32,156 bases of DNA from positions 1 through 32,156 of the forward strand of contig NZ_VNIM01000045.1 in the NCBI RefSeq assembly GCF_007785815.1, given 5' to 3'. This DNA comes from Alterirhizorhabdus solaris. GTDB lineage: Bacteria; Pseudomonadota; Alphaproteobacteria; Sphingomonadales; Sphingomonadaceae. This document shows, piece after piece, positions 1-7,107 of this stretch (within the stretch, counting starts at the first letter, position 1; each line of letters opens with the position of its first letter). The notes under the pieces are model-generated. The model was not told where the DNA came from and ran no database searches. It saw only the letters and a list, made by a program, of their open reading frames with translations. Position numbers and translations under genes: made by a program.

Positions 1-2
1 TG

Positions 3-278
3 CCCGAGCGGTGCATCGTCCACGCCGACCGTGCCTACGACACCAATCGCGTCCGCGACCTGATCGAGAGTCAGGGTGCGGTCCCCAACATCCCGCCAAA
101 ACGCACGCGCGTGTGGAAGAGCTGCTTGAGCAAAACCCTTTACAAAGGCCGCAACGCCATCGAGCGCATCTTCTGCCGCCTGAAAGACTGCAGGCGGCTC
201 GCAACCCGCTACGACCGGAACGCCACCAACTTTCTCGGCGCCATCCATCTTGCCGCCGCCATCATGTGGTGGTTGTGA
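3..278 (+). pseudogene. IS5-family transposase, C-terminal fragment (cut by window edge)
   Basis: The frame is open from the left edge to a TGA at 276-278 and gives 91 residues. It reads as the C-terminal part of an IS5-group DDE transposase: the HADRAYD segment carries the second catalytic Asp, and the NAIERIFCRLKDCRR segment holds the conserved Glu of the DDE triad, followed by the usual RYDRNATNF ending. Only this part lies in the window, so the element may be complete to the left. The stop is followed within about 10 nt by a palindrome and by sequence of a different gene, so the IS end lies near 285-290. It is a different subgroup from the IS5 fragment at 1341-1526. Confidence 0.8.
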
Positions 279-294
279 GTCCTAGCCCTAGGAC
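279..294. repeat. Palindrome at the IS5/M15 junction
   Basis: Two 7-nt arms, GTCCTAG and CTAGGAC, are separated by CC. The CTAG tetramer therefore occurs at 282-285 and 288-291, just after the transposase stop and exactly where the minus-strand M15 reading frame stops matching its family. It could be the IS right end plus a short target-site duplication. The partner end is not in the window. Confidence 0.45.
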
Positions 295-408
295 GCTGAA
301 GTCCTCCTCGGCAACCGCCATCTGCGCGGCGCGATTCACGACGCAGACGAGGTCGGGATGTACGCCGGCGAGGCGCGCGATAGATCGCGCACCCAGAGTG
401 ATGCTCAT
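289..408 (-). pseudogene. Phage-type M15 peptidoglycan endopeptidase, N-terminal fragment
   Basis: From an ATG at 408 the minus strand reads MSITLGARSIARLAGVHPDL and continues with a V-rich helix to EEDFSVL. This is the typical start of small M15 (VanY/CwlK-like) L-Ala-D-Glu endopeptidases from phages and prophages: a SxRSLxRLxGVHPDLVxVVxRA helix and then DFxVxEGLRT. The match ends at DFSVL (about codon 40). The frame then runs into the IS5 end, so the zinc-binding catalytic core is gone. An AAAGG lies about 8 nt upstream of the ATG. The fragment suggests a prophage stood here before the IS insertion. The family call rests on about 40 residues only. Confidence 0.55.
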
Positions 409-538
409 GATCAGGACCTTTCGAGAGGAGCGCCCCCACTGGGCGCAAGGCGGGTCAGAGATTATGGGTCGGCGGGCATGCCGAGGCCGGTCATGGACCG
501 CTGCCCGCGGCGGCATCGTCGCAGCAGGGGAATTGGAG

Positions 539-805
539 ATGTGGTGGCTGCTCGGAACAGGATTCCTGATCCTCGCCTTCGCCGGGCTGGGCTACTTTGT
601 GATGGTCCGTGCCGTCGTCGGCGAGATGAGCGCGGAGCAGGAAGCGGAAGCCCCACCCATGCGTCCGCAGACGCTTGGCTATCGTTTCCTGTTAAGGTGG
701 GACCAGACGCGGAAGTTGACCGACAAGTCGGCAGGCGATGCCGCACGTCGAGCTGCAGCGCGTCGAAAGGCCCGACGGTCTCTTCGTCGTCGGGAGTGGT
801 GGTGA
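539..805 (+). CDS. Possible small membrane protein, function unknown
   Basis: An ATG at 539, with GGAG a few bases upstream, opens an 88-codon frame. The N-terminus is one clear membrane segment (WWLLGTGFLILAFAGLGYFV, residues 2-21). An acidic stretch follows, then a very Arg/Ala-rich tail that looks like out-of-frame reading of GC-rich DNA. An overlapping minus-strand frame (about 690-835, from a GTG near 835) also has natural-looking composition, so at most one of the two is likely to be real over the shared part. No family is recognised. The site lies inside prophage and IS debris, so this may be a relic of a phage lysis or spanin-like gene, but nothing proves that. Confidence 0.3.
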   Translation: MWWLLGTGFLILAFAGLGYFVMVRAVVGEMSAEQEAEAPPMRPQTLGYRFLLRWDQTRKLTDKSAGDAARRAAARRKARRSLRRREWW

Positions 806-844
806 CGATATAAGCCGCTGGCGAACGCTCCGCCACGTGATGGT

Positions 845-1039
845 TCAGACGACCTCCACTTGAGGATACATCAGCGCTGGCCGGACCCATTCCGGGACGC
901 CGTGGCGGGCGCGCAGCTCGGCTGCGAAGGCGGCGTCGATCCCGGCGGCCACCTCATCGATCACGCGGACGACGCCAAGCACGCCGGCGGCCAGCGCGTC
1001 GATCGGCGCGTCGGCGTCAGCCACGTGGTGCCACTGCAC
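845..1039 (-). CDS. Unidentified short ORF, probably a phage gene remnant
   Basis: A GTG at 1039 opens a 64-codon minus-strand frame. Its product is a mildly acidic, Ala/Val-rich helix (DALAAGVLGVVRVIDEVAAG) and a C-terminus with Trp, Pro and Tyr that ends EVV. Composition is more protein-like than the competing plus-strand frame. It sits directly beside an IS3 fragment that starts around 1067, so its 5' part may have been lost. It is codirectional with the truncated M15 endopeptidase, which fits a former phage lysis or tail module. No family is recognised. Confidence 0.3.
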   Translation of the reverse strand: MQWHHVADADAPIDALAAGVLGVVRVIDEVAAGIDAAFAAELRARHGVPEWVRPALMYPQVEVV

Positions 1040-1066
1040 GGATCTCGCGAATCAGTCCGGGTAGGG

Positions 1067-1273
1067 TTCTTCACCGTCCGCCAGGCGCGCTCGATCCTCG
1101 CGCGCTGGGTCGACGACTATAACACCGAGCGACCGCACTCCTCGCTCGGCTACGCCACACCGGCGGCGTTCGCCGCCGAACTCGAAAAGCAACAGGCGGG
1201 CTTAAACCCGCCCGTTGCTTCGCCCGCGCACCTGCGCGACAACAACGATCGGTCTATGGTTGCCGTTGGATGA
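1067..1273 (+). pseudogene. IS3-family transposase (OrfB), C-terminal fragment
   Basis: The frame reads FFTVRQARSILARWVDDYN and then TERPHSSLGYATPAAFAAEL, the hallmark end of IS3-family integrase-type transposases: a helix after the DDE Glu, WxxxYNxxRPHSSLGY, then xTPxxF. The two catalytic Asp residues and most of the rve domain are missing. The frame upstream of about 1067 has no transposase similarity, so the copy is 5'-truncated. After the TGA at 1271-1273 the sequence ends in GGGGTCTCGTCA, a plausible IS3 terminal repeat ending in CA at about 1291. Confidence 0.75.
1187..1220. repeat. Strong hairpin in the 3' end of the IS3 remnant
   Basis: Two 14-nt arms (1187-1200 and 1207-1220) pair at 13 of 14 positions around the 6-nt loop CTTAAA. 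The arms read AAGCAACAGGCGGG and CCCGCCCGTTGCTT. It overlaps the last coding part of the transposase fragment and has no T-tract, so a rho-independent terminator is not clearly supported. It may be a structure belonging to the element. Confidence 0.5.
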
Positions 1274-1340
1274 AAGACGGGGGTCTCGTCAGGCACGTCA
1301 ACGTGGCCTAACAATCAAACCGGACCACTCGGTAGGGGCC

Positions 1341-1526
1341 GCTAACGCCGACCAGACCGGCTTCGTCGTCCATCCACGCCGTTGGGTAGTCGAGCGCACC
1401 TTCGGCTGGCTCGGCCGCAACCGCCGACTCGCCAAGGACTTCGAGGCGACGATCGCCTCGGCGGCGGCTTTCCTTTACGCTGCATCCGCCATGCTTCGTA
1501 CCCGGCGGTTGGCATGCTCAGAATGA
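1341..1526 (+). pseudogene. Second IS5-type transposase, C-terminal fragment
   Basis: The frame contains [20 protein letters not shown] followed by [20 protein letters not shown] and ends RTRRLACSE*. This is the C-terminal catalytic region of the IS5/IS1031-like group ([22 protein letters not shown]), with the DDE Glu in VERTF. The first two Asp residues are absent, so the copy is truncated on its left, next to the IS3 remnant. It differs clearly from the IS5 fragment at the window start, so the two are not ends of one element. Confidence 0.75.
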
Positions 1527-1610
1527 GTTCCGACACAGACTCTAAGGAGTGACAGAGCGGCTGCCGGAGACTCGATATCGTCGCGATCATCGCCTATCCT
1601 CATCCTAAGA

Positions 1611-3371
1611 TTGCGGAGATCACAAGCGTTGCCGACGGACTTGCCTGACTGGGACGCAGTTGCGGCGCTTGAAGCGGCAGAGGCTGCGCTGACCGCTGAT
1701 CCGTCGCACTTGCAAGCCCTGCAGGTCTCCGCTGCCGCCTTGCGCCGGCTTGACAAGCACGAGGCTGCCGAACGTTCCGAAGCAGCGCTGATCGCACGAA
1801 TGCGCGAATTCCCCACTGTGGCTGCGGCCGCTGAAGCGCTGGCTGGGGGGCGGGCGGCGGAAGCGCAACAAGTACTGGCACACCACCTTCGAGAGCATTC
1901 CAACGATCCGGTAGCGATGGGAATGCTCGCGGAGGTCGCGTTGCGCACCGGCCGAGCGGCGAATGCGGAGGCGCTGCTGCGCCGCGCGCTGACCTGTACG
2001 CCAAGCTATGTCACACTGCGCAAGATGCTCGTGCGCCTGCTGCGCCACCAGAACCGCTGGGACGAGGCAATCGCATTGGTGGACGATGGCCTACCGTCGG
2101 CAACCGCCGCCGCCGAGCTCCTGCACCTGAAGTCGACGCTGCTTGGCCGCATCGGCCGGAACGAGGAGGCGTTGGGGGCAAGCGCAGCGGGCCTTGCGAT
2201 CGCACCGACAAACGCGGTCGCGTGGCTCAGCCACACGCGCTTGCTGGCGCAGGTCGGGCGACGAGCGGAAGCTTGCGAGGCGGTACGCCGGGCGATTGCC
2301 GCCAACCCGGAGTTCGGTCCCGCGTGGTGGACTCTGGCCGACCTAGATCCCGCAGCCGTGACCGAAGCGGACATCGCCGCGATGACCACTGTCGCCGCTC
2401 GATCGACAGCGGACGACCGCTTCCGCATACCGATTCATTTCGCACTCGGTCGAGCATGGGAGGAACGGAGCGACGGTGCAAGATCCTTCGCCTGCTATGC
2501 TGAAGGCCATCGGCTCCGCCGGCGTCGCGTGCAGCACGATGCGCAGGCCTTCTCTCGCTCGATCGAGCGGGGTGCAGAATCGTTCGATGTCTCCTTTTTC
2601 CGCGATCGCGCCGGGCATGGAGCGCGTAGCACCACACCGATCTTCATCGTCGGCATGCACCGGGCGGGCTCGACCCTTGTCGAACAAATCCTCGCAAGTC
2701 ACCCTGACGTGGAAGGGCTCGCGGAGCTGCCGCACCTGGCGCAGATCGCGCATCGTCTTGGCGCACGGGAGATGGAACACCTAGTAACGCCCGAGTTGAT
2801 CGCGAAGCTGGACGCCAAGCAGGCATCGGCGATTGGCGAGGCTTATCTAGCAGAGGTTCGCCCTTACCGGCACAGCGACCGGCCACGTTTCACCGACAAG
2901 ATGCCGGGCAACTGGCGCCACATCGCGTTGATCCATCTGATCTTTCCTCATGCGAAGATTATCGACGTGCGGCGCGATCCACTCGATTGCTGCGTCTCGA
3001 ACTTCTGCCGTTACTTTGCGCAAGGTCAAGGTCACGCCGACGATCTAGGCGATCTCGGCCGGTATTATCGTGATTATGCGGAATTTATGGATCGGCTCGA
3101 TGTCGCGCTGCCGGGACGAGTCCACCGTGTTACGTACGAACAACTTGTCGATAATCTCGAGCCCGAGGTTCGGCGCCTGCTTGATGTCTGCGACCTATCG
3201 TTCGATCCTTGCTGCCTACGCTTTTTCGAAACAAAGCGGCCCGTGCGGACGCCGAGCGCGCAGCAGGTACGCCGACCGATCAACCGCGACGGGATCGGCC
3301 GTGCGCAACTTTTTGCGCCATGGCTTGCGCCGTTGCAAGCAGCGCTTGCCCCGTTTGCAACCGACGTATAA
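1611..3371 (+). CDS. TPR-repeat sulfotransferase
   Basis: The protein has about 586 residues. Residues ~10-260 are helical TPR-like repeats (A-rich, with pairs such as EALLRRAL and EEALGASAAGLAIAP). The C-terminal ~250 residues form a PAPS-dependent sulfotransferase domain. The 5'-phosphosulfate loop is IFIVGMHRAGSTLVEQILAS (GMHRAGST at 348-355), followed by HPDVEGLAELP; the 3'-phosphate motif is DVRRDPLDCCVSNF (452-465). Such fusions sulfate proteins or glycans in the cytoplasm or membrane; the substrate here is unknown. The start is uncertain: TTG at 1611 has no obvious ribosome-binding site, while TTG at 1629 has GGAG 10 nt upstream. The frame is open further upstream, next to IS debris, so the native 5' end may be lost. 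It converges with the serralysin gene 26 bp away. No PAPS synthesis genes are nearby. Confidence 0.85.
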   Translation: MRRSQALPTDLPDWDAVAALEAAEAALTADPSHLQALQVSAAALRRLDKHEAAERSEAALIARMREFPTVAAAAEALAGGRAAEAQQVLAHHLREHSNDPVAMGMLAEVALRTGRAANAEALLRRALTCTPSYVTLRKMLVRLLRHQNRWDEAIALVDDGLPSATAAAELLHLKSTLLGRIGRNEEALGASAAGLAIAPTNAVAWLSHTRLLAQVGRRAEACEAVRRAIAANPEFGPAWWTLADLDPAAVTEADIAAMTTVAARSTADDRFRIPIHFALGRAWEERSDGARSFACYAEGHRLRRRRVQHDAQAFSRSIERGAESFDVSFFRDRAGHGARSTTPIFIVGMHRAGSTLVEQILASHPDVEGLAELPHLAQIAHRLGAREMEHLVTPELIAKLDAKQASAIGEAYLAEVRPYRHSDRPRFTDKMPGNWRHIALIHLIFPHAKIIDVRRDPLDCCVSNFCRYFAQGQGHADDLGDLGRYYRDYAEFMDRLDVALPGRVHRVTYEQLVDNLEPEVRRLLDVCDLSFDPCCLRFFETKRPVRTPSAQQVRRPINRDGIGRAQLFAPWLAPLQAALAPFATDV

Positions 3372-3397
3372 GATCAGTGACCGCTTGAGCCTCAGTT

Positions 3398-5350
3398 TTA
3401 TGCTAACATAAGGTCACCTATGCCCGCCGCAGACCCTTCAAGGCTATAGACGTAATAGTCGGTGCCGGACTTACTCACTAGTCCATCGAACTCGAGCTTT
3501 GGCTTACTGTTAAACTCGATTGTCCCCTCTCCTTCGCCAAGTTGCAGCACGCCGTCCGCCCCCAACGTGATGATGTTGTCCCCGTTGCCGTCTATTAGCT
3601 TGATAGTTGTAACGAGGATGTCGCGCTTGCCGAAGCTCGATACCGAGTCATCACCGGTTGGCGCCGCTCCCGCTGTGTCGAAGAACAACACCGTCTTGGT
3701 AGTTCCGCCGCTCCCGCTACCCGTTAAGACGTCATCCGCGACGCTACCTTCTCTGACCGTATGCCCGCCCCCGGCGATGGGGCGGACCCGCGCGTCGGCA
3801 TAAAAATACTCGCCGTCGACCACGCCTAAGTAGCGAAGGCCGCTCGACGGCGAGATCCCATAAAGATTAACGCGGTCGTTATCGCTCCCGTCAAGCCGGA
3901 GTGCGGCATTTCGGGTCCAGGTAATGATACCGTCGCCGTTGCCGTCACCGATCGCCTTTTGAGTAACGAGGGTGTCCGTGCGGCCAAAGTCGGTGATCCG
4001 ATCGACACCGGTCTGTCCCAGCGTCTTGAACATGAACGTATCCGCGCCGGCCTTGCCGGTGAGTACGTTGTTCACCTGATTGCCGATGATGCGATCGTCG
4101 CCTCCGCCGCCGACAGCGTTCTCAATTATCGCACCGTAAGCGATCGAGATGTTGTCCTTGAAGAGCGGGCTCGTGATCCCAAACGTTTCCCTGATCTCCT
4201 CGTAGAAGGCAGCGACCTCCGCAGTTCGCGGTGCGAAGCCGAGCGCAGCCCGGTTGGCGTTTACCTGTTCCAGCGTCAGGAACGCCTCGACGCCCCCGCC
4301 GGAAGAGAAGGCGCCCTCGTTGAGATCGATAGTAGACGCCGTGTTCCAACCCGAAAAGTCGAGTGTATCTTCACCGCCAGCATCCCAAATCGCTACAATC
4401 GGCCGGGTGTTCTTCGAGAAGTCATAAGCCGCCCGGTCCGCTGTGGAATTGAAGCCATAGACGGTGTCGCCCGTCCGCGTCGTCGCGTCTGCACCGTAGA
4501 TTTCTTGGATCGCTGCGATATCGTGGACCAGAGGCGTGGCTGCGTAGGCAAAGTTCAAAAGCGACCAATCGATGTGCTGGGCACCCGTCTCATACGCGTC
4601 GAAATAGCTCATCACGCTATACTGAAGCGAATCCTGCGCAAAGAAGGCGTCATTTTCGTAGGTAATCGGATCGGGATTGCCGTCGCCATCGTCGTCGTCG
4701 AGCGCGTCGTAGTCGCCGGGATGACTGAGCCCGAGCGCATGACCAGTTTCGTGGATCATCGTCAGGACAGAATAGTAGCTATCCTTTAGCGGAGCAAAGT
4801 TCGACGAGACGAAGCCGTCGATCCAAACGTCTCCACTGATCCGGCCGAGCTCGTCGAAGCCGAACTCCTCTTCATAGTAGCTGTCGTAAATATCTCCAAA
4901 CGGCAGGTAGGCATAGGCCTGTGCGCCGCCGGTGTCGGTGTTGCCGTAGGTAATGTCGGCGTTGAACGACTTAGTTTCTTGAAAGGAGATCCCGACGAGA
5001 TCGTCCCAGAGTGCGATCGCGCCGCGCGCTACGGCTTTCTGCCCGGCAGTAAACGGACTGAAGGTTTCCGGGTCGGCTTCCGCGAACGCGTCGGTGCCCG
5101 TCGCGTTGACGTAATAGCTGTTGGCGATCTCCTCCTGGTTCAGCCAAAAGCCAAAGTTAAGAACGCCGTCCTTGAGCTCACCATAATTGTTCGTGTACCA
5201 ATCGAAGCCCGTGCGGTTCAGATTGTCCGCGATCGCCTCAAGCGTCCAGATCGGCTTATCAGCGTAGCTTCCCCCCGCCAACGGATCTAGGGACATCGCT
5301 TCCGGCGCCGGGTTGCCGGAATGCATGCGGTCGTATTCGGTCAAGGGCAT
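3398..5350 (-). CDS. Serralysin-like M10 zinc metalloprotease, type I secreted
   Basis: The protein has 650 residues. Zinc site HETGHALGLSH at 200-210 (HExxHxxGxxH) and Met-turn SVMSYF (Met247) define an M10B serralysin. There is no Sec signal; export by a type I ABC system is expected, but no such genes are in the window. Only one short RTX-like stretch is present (GGGGDDRIIGN...AGADTF, 414-439). The tail holds two copies of a ~90-residue unit (about 436-522 and 552-638), each with FG-x2-D-x-LVT, then DGNGD(G/N)IIT, which resembles an EF-hand loop. An insert of about 45 residues (352-397) separates IDLNEGAF from the conserved NISIAYGAIIENAVGG. The ATG has GGAG 8 nt upstream. It is directly downstream of, and probably cotranscribed with, the membrane-protein gene at 5365-5922. 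Its GC content appears lower than that of the polysaccharide genes. Confidence 0.9.
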   Translation of the reverse strand: MPLTEYDRMHSGNPAPEAMSLDPLAGGSYADKPIWTLEAIADNLNRTGFDWYTNNYGELKDGVLNFGFWLNQEEIANSYYVNATGTDAFAEADPETFSPFTAGQKAVARGAIALWDDLVGISFQETKSFNADITYGNTDTGGAQAYAYLPFGDIYDSYYEEEFGFDELGRISGDVWIDGFVSSNFAPLKDSYYSVLTMIHETGHALGLSHPGDYDALDDDDGDGNPDPITYENDAFFAQDSLQYSVMSYFDAYETGAQHIDWSLLNFAYAATPLVHDIAAIQEIYGADATTRTGDTVYGFNSTADRAAYDFSKNTRPIVAIWDAGGEDTLDFSGWNTASTIDLNEGAFSSGGGVEAFLTLEQVNANRAALGFAPRTAEVAAFYEEIRETFGITSPLFKDNISIAYGAIIENAVGGGGDDRIIGNQVNNVLTGKAGADTFMFKTLGQTGVDRITDFGRTDTLVTQKAIGDGNGDGIITWTRNAALRLDGSDNDRVNLYGISPSSGLRYLGVVDGEYFYADARVRPIAGGGHTVREGSVADDVLTGSGSGGTTKTVLFFDTAGAAPTGDDSVSSFGKRDILVTTIKLIDGNGDNIITLGADGVLQLGEGEGTIEFNSKPKLEFDGLVSKSGTDYYVYSLEGSAAGIGDLMLA

Positions 5351-5364
5351 GAGTGTTCTCCAAA

Positions 5365-5922
5365 TTAGAAGCTGCTTGACCTCTCCGCGATTTTCTTAGC
5401 GCTTGGTCTGCTTGCGTCACGGCGCCAAGGCAGAGCGCGTGCGAGCGCCTCGATGACGACAGTGCGCACGGATTCACTCGACGCTGGCTCAGCGAGCGCC
5501 ACAGCAGGCAACGTGCGTGTTCCCTCCGAGTCGTCGATGCTAGCGGCGCGGCGCACGCTTAACTGAAGATGCTGCAAGCCATCCTGTCGAAAGAGCCGAA
5601 CATCGACCAGCAGACTTCGCGGCGAATGTCCGGCCGGTGAGTCATCGTTGAATCGGTCGACTGGGTACGGTGACAGATGATGCATTTCGTCCAGGATGGC
5701 GTCGCACAACCCCGCCAAAGCAACTTCATCCGCCGAGGCGGCGGGACACCGAACCAGCACGTGATCCAGATTACTCCAAAGCCGCGAGGGCATACCTTTC
5801 GCCGCGGCCGTCCCGATAATCACGCCTGCGACCAGAAGCAGAGCGCTCGCAATCTCCAATGCCTTGTCATGCACCGCTACTCTCACACCCAGACTGCAGA
5901 AAGTCTCTGGCAACAGCTGCAA
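5365..5922 (-). CDS. Membrane-anchored protein of unknown function, upstream of the protease
   Basis: The frame gives up to 185 residues with one N-terminal membrane segment (LEIASALLLVAGVIIGTAAA, about 22-41). A ~140-residue soluble part follows, presumably outside the membrane, with no recognised family, ending in a basic Ser-rich tail. Its stop codon lies 14 bp before the protease ATG, and the protease ribosome-binding site sits in that gap, so the two are almost certainly cotranscribed. The listed start is a TTG; a GTG at 5886 (residue 13) or at 5874 (residue 17) is an alternative, and none has a strong Shine-Dalgarno sequence. Position suggests a role linked to the protease, such as control, inhibition or anchoring. 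It does not look like the small Sec-exported serralysin inhibitors, so this is inference from context only. Confidence 0.6.
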   Translation of the reverse strand: MQLLPETFCSLGVRVAVHDKALEIASALLLVAGVIIGTAAAKGMPSRLWSNLDHVLVRCPAASADEVALAGLCDAILDEMHHLSPYPVDRFNDDSPAGHSPRSLLVDVRLFRQDGLQHLQLSVRRAASIDDSEGTRTLPAVALAEPASSESVRTVVIEALARALPWRRDASRPSAKKIAERSSSF

Positions 5923-6040
5923 CGTGTCAAGAGCCCGCTGAAACGATTAATCGGGGTTTACGACCCTTCCTCTGGGAAGACGGGGAGCTTGTTGTAACAA
6001 AGCTTTTGAAAGGGCGTCCCACCACGACCTATCAGAAGCA

Positions 6041-6172
6041 TCATCCGGGAAGGAGCAGCCTTGCATCCCCACAGGAGTAGAAACGGTATTCATTCTTGAT
6101 GGCATAAGCATAAGCCGCTTTCATCCGGTCAAGCCCCATCAGCGCCGAGACCAGCATGAACAGTGCTTTTCC
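6041..6172 (-). pseudogene. queA: queA 3' fragment (tRNA ribosyltransferase-isomerase C-terminus)
   Basis: About 43 codons read [20 protein letters not shown], then [20 protein letters not shown] and LPG*. This matches the highly conserved end of QueA (LFMLVSAFxGxxxxxxxYxHAIxxxYRFxSYGDAMLL), which makes epoxyqueuosine in tRNA. The minus-strand frame hits a stop (TAA at 6175-6173) immediately upstream, at the start of IS21-like DNA, so the first ~300 codons are gone. The usual SYGDA Tyr is Cys here. It is a remnant, probably left when DNA with IS elements replaced or moved the rest. The family call rests on the short but characteristic C-terminus. Confidence 0.65.
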
Positions 6173-6234
6173 TTATGAAAACGCCCCACTCAGAACCCAT
6201 ACCTGCTGATTCCGAGGGAAGCCGCCCGTGCATT

Positions 6235-6275
6235 CCGAAATGATGCCGGCCCCTGATCTGAAATGATGTCGCCCC
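6235..6275. repeat. IS21-type terminal repeats (left end)
   Basis: Two imperfect direct repeats with the core GAAATGATG lie at 6235-6253 and 6258-6275, each followed by a C-rich GGCCCC or CGCCCC. They sit about 75-115 bp before the istA start. IS21-family ends carry such multiple internal repeats, which bind the transposase. The IS left edge is probably near 6176, where the queA fragment breaks off. Confidence 0.55.
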
Positions 6276-6347
6276 TTGGGGCGGTGTCGGTTGGGGTCCG
6301 CTGGCGGGGTTAGGTTCGCTCTTTTGGGCTGTCCGAGTGAGCAGCTG

Positions 6348-7052
6348 ATGCCGGCGGAAAGGATGAGCATGCGGCGTGTCCGAGAGATGTTGAGATACCG
6401 AGCCTAGCAAGGTTTGGGGTACAAGGCGATATCGCTGCGCGTCGGCGCGGTGCCATCGACGGTGCGCGAGACGCCGAAGCGGGCGGCGGCGGCCGGTCTG
6501 GTGTGGCCGCTCGGAGACGATGTCAGCGACGCGGCGCTGGAGGCCGCGCTCTACCGCGAGTCCGGCAACAAGACCGGCTACGGACGATGCCCGGAACCCA
6601 ACTGGGGCCGGCTCCACCGCGAGACGCAGCGCAAGCATGTGACGCTGCAGATCCTGTGGGACGAGTATATCGCGGCGCACCCGGAGGGCTATCGTTACAG
6701 CCGTTTCTGCGACCTTTATCGCGGCTGGGCGATGAAGCTGCCGGTCACGATGCGGCAGAACCATACCCCGGGCGACAAGCTGTTCATCGATAATGCCGGC
6801 GACAAGATTACGGTGGTGGTTGATCGGCTGACCGGTGAAATCCGCAACGCGCACATCTTCGCGGCCGTGCTCGCCGCCTCCAGCCTGTCCTACGCGGAGG
6901 CGACTTGGACCGAAACGCTGCCGGACTGGATCGGCGCGAATGTGCGGGCGGTGGAGGCCTTCGGCGGCGCACCTGCGCTGTTTGTGCCGGACAATGCGAA
7001 GGTCGCGGTCATCAAGGCGTGCCTGTACGATCCACAGGCGAACCGCAGCTAT
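6348..7052 (+). pseudogene. istA: IS21-family transposase IstA, stop-interrupted and 3'-truncated
   Basis: An ATG at 6348 starts MPAERMSMRRVREMLRYRA, the usual N-terminal helix-turn-helix start of IstA. The frame is then broken by an in-frame TAG at 6405-6407 and continues QGLGYKAISLRVGAVPSTVR. The rve core follows: PGDKLFIDNAGDKI holds the first catalytic Asp and FVPDNAKVAV the second. The match ends at YDPQANRSY (7052), where IS256 DNA begins, so the third catalytic residue (Glu) and the rest are missing. No istB is present. The element is dead in two ways. Confidence 0.85.
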
Positions 7053-7107
7053 CCGAGACGTTCGACCTGCCCCTGATCGGACCCGAGACGCGAATAGCCA
7101 GGGTCGG

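Noticed and set aside
3372-3410. Terminator between the convergent sulfotransferase and protease genes
   Set aside because: Only a 6-bp GTGACC/GGTCAC pairing across a loop of about 28 nt is seen, too weak to call.
3959-4789. Plus-strand 276-codon frame opposite the protease
   Set aside because: It is antisense to the conserved zinc-site and calcium-loop region; no independent evidence.
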